Origin: Candidatus Zixiibacteriota bacterium | GTDB taxonomy: Bacteria > SM23-81 > DAOVCL01 | NCBI GenBank assembly: GCA_030670005.1 | Contig: DAOVCL010000118.1 | Span: forward strand, 1-6,483 | Direction: 5' to 3' | Length of the DNA stretch: 6,483 nucleotides | The notes under the pieces: generated by a model | Database searches by the model: none | What the model saw: only the letters and a program-made list of their open reading frames with translations | What the model was told of the DNA's origin: nothing | Shown here: in pieces, positions 4,978-6,483 of the stretch | Layout of the letters: every line of letters starts with the position of its first letter | Numbering within the stretch: the first letter of the stretch is position 1 | Program-made: the position numbers and the translations under genes

Positions 4978-5695
4978 ATCCCAAGAAGCTGTAATAGGCA
5001 CCAAAGCAAGAGATGATAAATCCCCTCACCCCCTCCAAGAACCCAAGTCTAAGGAAGAACATCTTAAGAAACTTAAAAATGGGACGGAAAAGGAGATCCC
5101 AAAAGTGAGATCTCCTCCCCTTCTGGTAAAGCTCCTCGGCCCTAAGGCTCGAATAGCTATCCATCCTTTGAAGATGGAAGGAGAGATTTGGATAAGGGTA
5201 GTGGAGAATCTCACCCTTTAGCCTCCCCACTCTCCCCCTCACCTCCACCCTTTCGTGAATCATTCCTCCCACCCACTCTCCCCTCTTCCGATCAAAGAAC
5301 CTCAACTGATAGTTGGGATACCATCCACAGTGATTAACCCAACCGCCAAGGTAGAAAGCCCTCCGGGGGATTTCGAACCCACTGTAATCCCCCATCTCTT
5401 TATCCTTTAAAGTTTCCAGTTCCTCTCTAAGTTGAGGGGAGATGACCTCATCAGCATCCAGAAAGAAAACCCACTGGTATTGAGCCTGCTTCAGGGTCCA
5501 GTTCCTCTGTGCCACAAACCCATCCCACTTATGGGAATAAACCCTCTGGGTATACTCCCTGGCAATCTGAGCTGTTCTATCCTGACTCTCTGCATCAACC
5601 AGAACAACCTCATCAGCCCAGCTTAAGCTTTTTAGACAGCGACGAATGTTTCCCTCTTCATTGCGGGTAATCACCAGGGCGCTTACCTTGACCAT
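4940..5695 (-). CDS. Family 2 glycosyltransferase, WaaE/KdtX-type (lipopolysaccharide core)
   Basis: The GT-A fold protein has 251 residues from the ATG at 5695. Motifs numbered from that start are ALVITRNEEGNIRRCL (6-21), EVVLVDAESQDRT (29-41), the metal-binding DAD in VFFLDADEVI (76-85), LRFFDRKRGEWVGGMIHERV (131-150, with the conserved HE) and an aromatic, basic amphipathic tail (about 200-240) likely to sit on the inner membrane. In WaaE/KdtX relatives such enzymes add a hexose to the inner core of lipopolysaccharide; the exact sugar is not predictable. I prefer 5695 over the ATG at 5740, because AAGGGAG lies eight bases before 5695, the extra 15 residues are not domain-like, and the overlap with the upstream gene drops from 58 to 13 bp. 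It overlaps the GT4 gene by up to 38 bp. Confidence 0.9.
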   Translation of the reverse strand: MVKVSALVITRNEEGNIRRCLKSLSWADEVVLVDAESQDRTAQIAREYTQRVYSHKWDGFVAQRNWTLKQAQYQWVFFLDADEVISPQLREELETLKDKEMGDYSGFEIPRRAFYLGGWVNHCGWYPNYQLRFFDRKRGEWVGGMIHERVEVRGRVGRLKGEILHYPYPNLSFHLQRMDSYSSLRAEELYQKGRRSHFWDLLFRPIFKFLKMFFLRLGFLEGVRGFIISCFGAYYSFLGYAKLFEKERVPR

Positions 5696-6483
5696 AAGGC
5701 TAACTCCCTTATCCGAGGATAAACCCTCTCCAGCTCCCATTTTATCATCCTGAGAACTTCCCGATAGAGACTCAGATCCCCCCCTATGGGATCCGGGATA
5801 TCTCCACCCTGACCACCAGCAAAGTCCTTCAGCAGGTATAGATTCTCCCCCTTAAAACCCATCCCTTTGATGAAATCAAGATGTTCCAGCGCCATAACCA
5901 AGACCAGATCAGCCTTCTCTAAAATCCTCCAAGTGATGGGTTGGGAACGATGGCTGGAGATCTCTACACCTATCTCCTCCATTGTCCTCTCGGCGTTTTC
6001 AGAAGGAGGTAACCCCTGGGCCACCCCTGTTCCCGCGGATATAACCCTCACCTCATCTGAGGGGAAAAGACCCCTGAGAAGACCGACAGCCATCGGACTG
6101 CGACACATATTTCCCGTACATACCAGGAGAACAGTAAATGGGGGCTGCTTCAACCTCAAACCCAAGATCTCCTCTATCTTCTCCGGCTTTATCCGCCCCT
6201 TTCTCAGCAATCTAACCTCAGAACCGGTAAGATCCAGAACAGTAGAGGGAAGACTATCCTTGAGGCGGCCGGCATCGAGAAAGAGGTTCACCTTCCCTTT
6301 GAATACGGAATATATCTCCTGGGGGTCTTGCAAGGGGGGGGAACCGGAGATATTGGCGCTGGTGGCGGTAAGGGGAACCTCCAGTTCCCTGAACAGGGAG
6401 GAGACCAGAGGTGAGGATGAGATCCTCAAACCCACCCCTCCCGAAGGGTTCACCACCATCTTAGGGACCAATGGGCTGGCCTT
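5683..6483 (-). CDS. TsaC/Sua5 threonylcarbamoyl-AMP synthase fused to low-molecular-weight tyrosine phosphatase, 5' end outside window
   Basis: The frame is open to the right edge; 266 residues are visible (the TTG at 6471 is an internal leucine codon, not a start). About the first 105 residues are the end of a TsaC/Sua5 domain: PSGGVGLRISSSP, the ATSANISG signature, LPSTVLDLTG and LLRKGRI. TsaC makes threonylcarbamoyl-AMP for t6A37 of ANN-decoding tRNAs. The last 150 residues are a complete low-molecular-weight phosphatase: P-loop CTGNMCRSP (Cys122 and Arg128, counted from the first visible residue), then DIPDPIGGD with the general-acid Asp near the C-terminus. Its length equals that of stand-alone members. 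TsaC and phosphatase genes are neighbours in Bacillus (ywlC, ywlE), and fusions are known. In YwlE the residue after CTGN is Thr11, linked to phosphoarginine preference; here it is Met, so the substrate is open. The stop overlaps the GT2 start by 13 bp. Confidence 0.92.
   Translation of the reverse strand, partial: KASPLVPKMVVNPSGGVGLRISSSPLVSSLFRELEVPLTATSANISGSPPLQDPQEIYSVFKGKVNLFLDAGRLKDSLPSTVLDLTGSEVRLLRKGRIKPEKIEEILGLRLKQPPFTVLLVCTGNMCRSPMAVGLLRGLFPSDEVRVISAGTGVAQGLPPSENAERTMEEIGVEISSHRSQPITWRILEKADLVLVMALEHLDFIKGMGFKGENLYLLKDFAGGQGGDIPDPIGGDLSLYREVLRMIKWELERVYPRIRELALWSR
5704..5710 (-). promoter_or_regulatory. Shine-Dalgarno site deciding the GT2 start
   Basis: The minus strand reads AAGGGAG, eight bases, then the ATG at 5695, all within the end of the upstream phosphatase coding region. 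This favours the 5695 start over the upstream in-frame ATG at 5740. Confidence 0.65.

Overview
The window looks like bacterial chromosome from an uncultured Gram-negative anaerobe. Every gene I can support lies on the minus strand, and no convincing plus-strand gene, tRNA, rRNA, CRISPR array or transposase is visible. The Gram-negative reading rests on an exported DUF3108 protein next to two lipopolysaccharide-core-type glycosyltransferases. The gene set and the repeat-rich spacers remind me of Desulfobacterota (former Deltaproteobacteria) metagenome bins, but that placement is inference and weak.

Read in the direction of transcription (high to low coordinates), the first half is a compact operon of five genes. 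It contains: (1) the 3' part of a TsaC/Sua5 threonylcarbamoyl-AMP synthase fused to a low-molecular-weight protein tyrosine phosphatase, running off the right edge; (2) a family 2 glycosyltransferase of the WaaE/KdtX type; (3) a family 4 (GT-B) glycosyltransferase; (4) a secreted DUF3108 protein; (5) an uncharacterised protein with deoxyhypusine-synthase-like motifs. All four junctions overlap, by about 13, 38, 4 and 32 bp, so translational coupling is likely. The two glycosyltransferases and the DUF3108 protein suggest an envelope glycan role; the job of the last gene is unknown.

A 360-bp non-coding spacer (1771-2130) follows. It is a patchwork of short repeats: two heptamer arrays, a 72-bp REP-like unit with a perfect 11-bp hairpin, degenerate 9-10-bp CACNGA-type arrays, and a small GCGGC hairpin element.

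The second half holds two folate genes: glutamate formimidoyltransferase (736-1770) and, after a 274-bp spacer, the 5' part of a formimidoyl-THF cyclodeaminase / methenyl-THF cyclohydrolase (1-461, running off the left edge). Together they would move the formimino group of formiminoglutamate onto tetrahydrofolate and convert it to 5,10-methenyl-THF, as two separate proteins rather than the fused animal FTCD. Both genes carry the same 26-bp hairpin element in their leaders, in the same orientation. This is the most testable unexplained pattern in the window.
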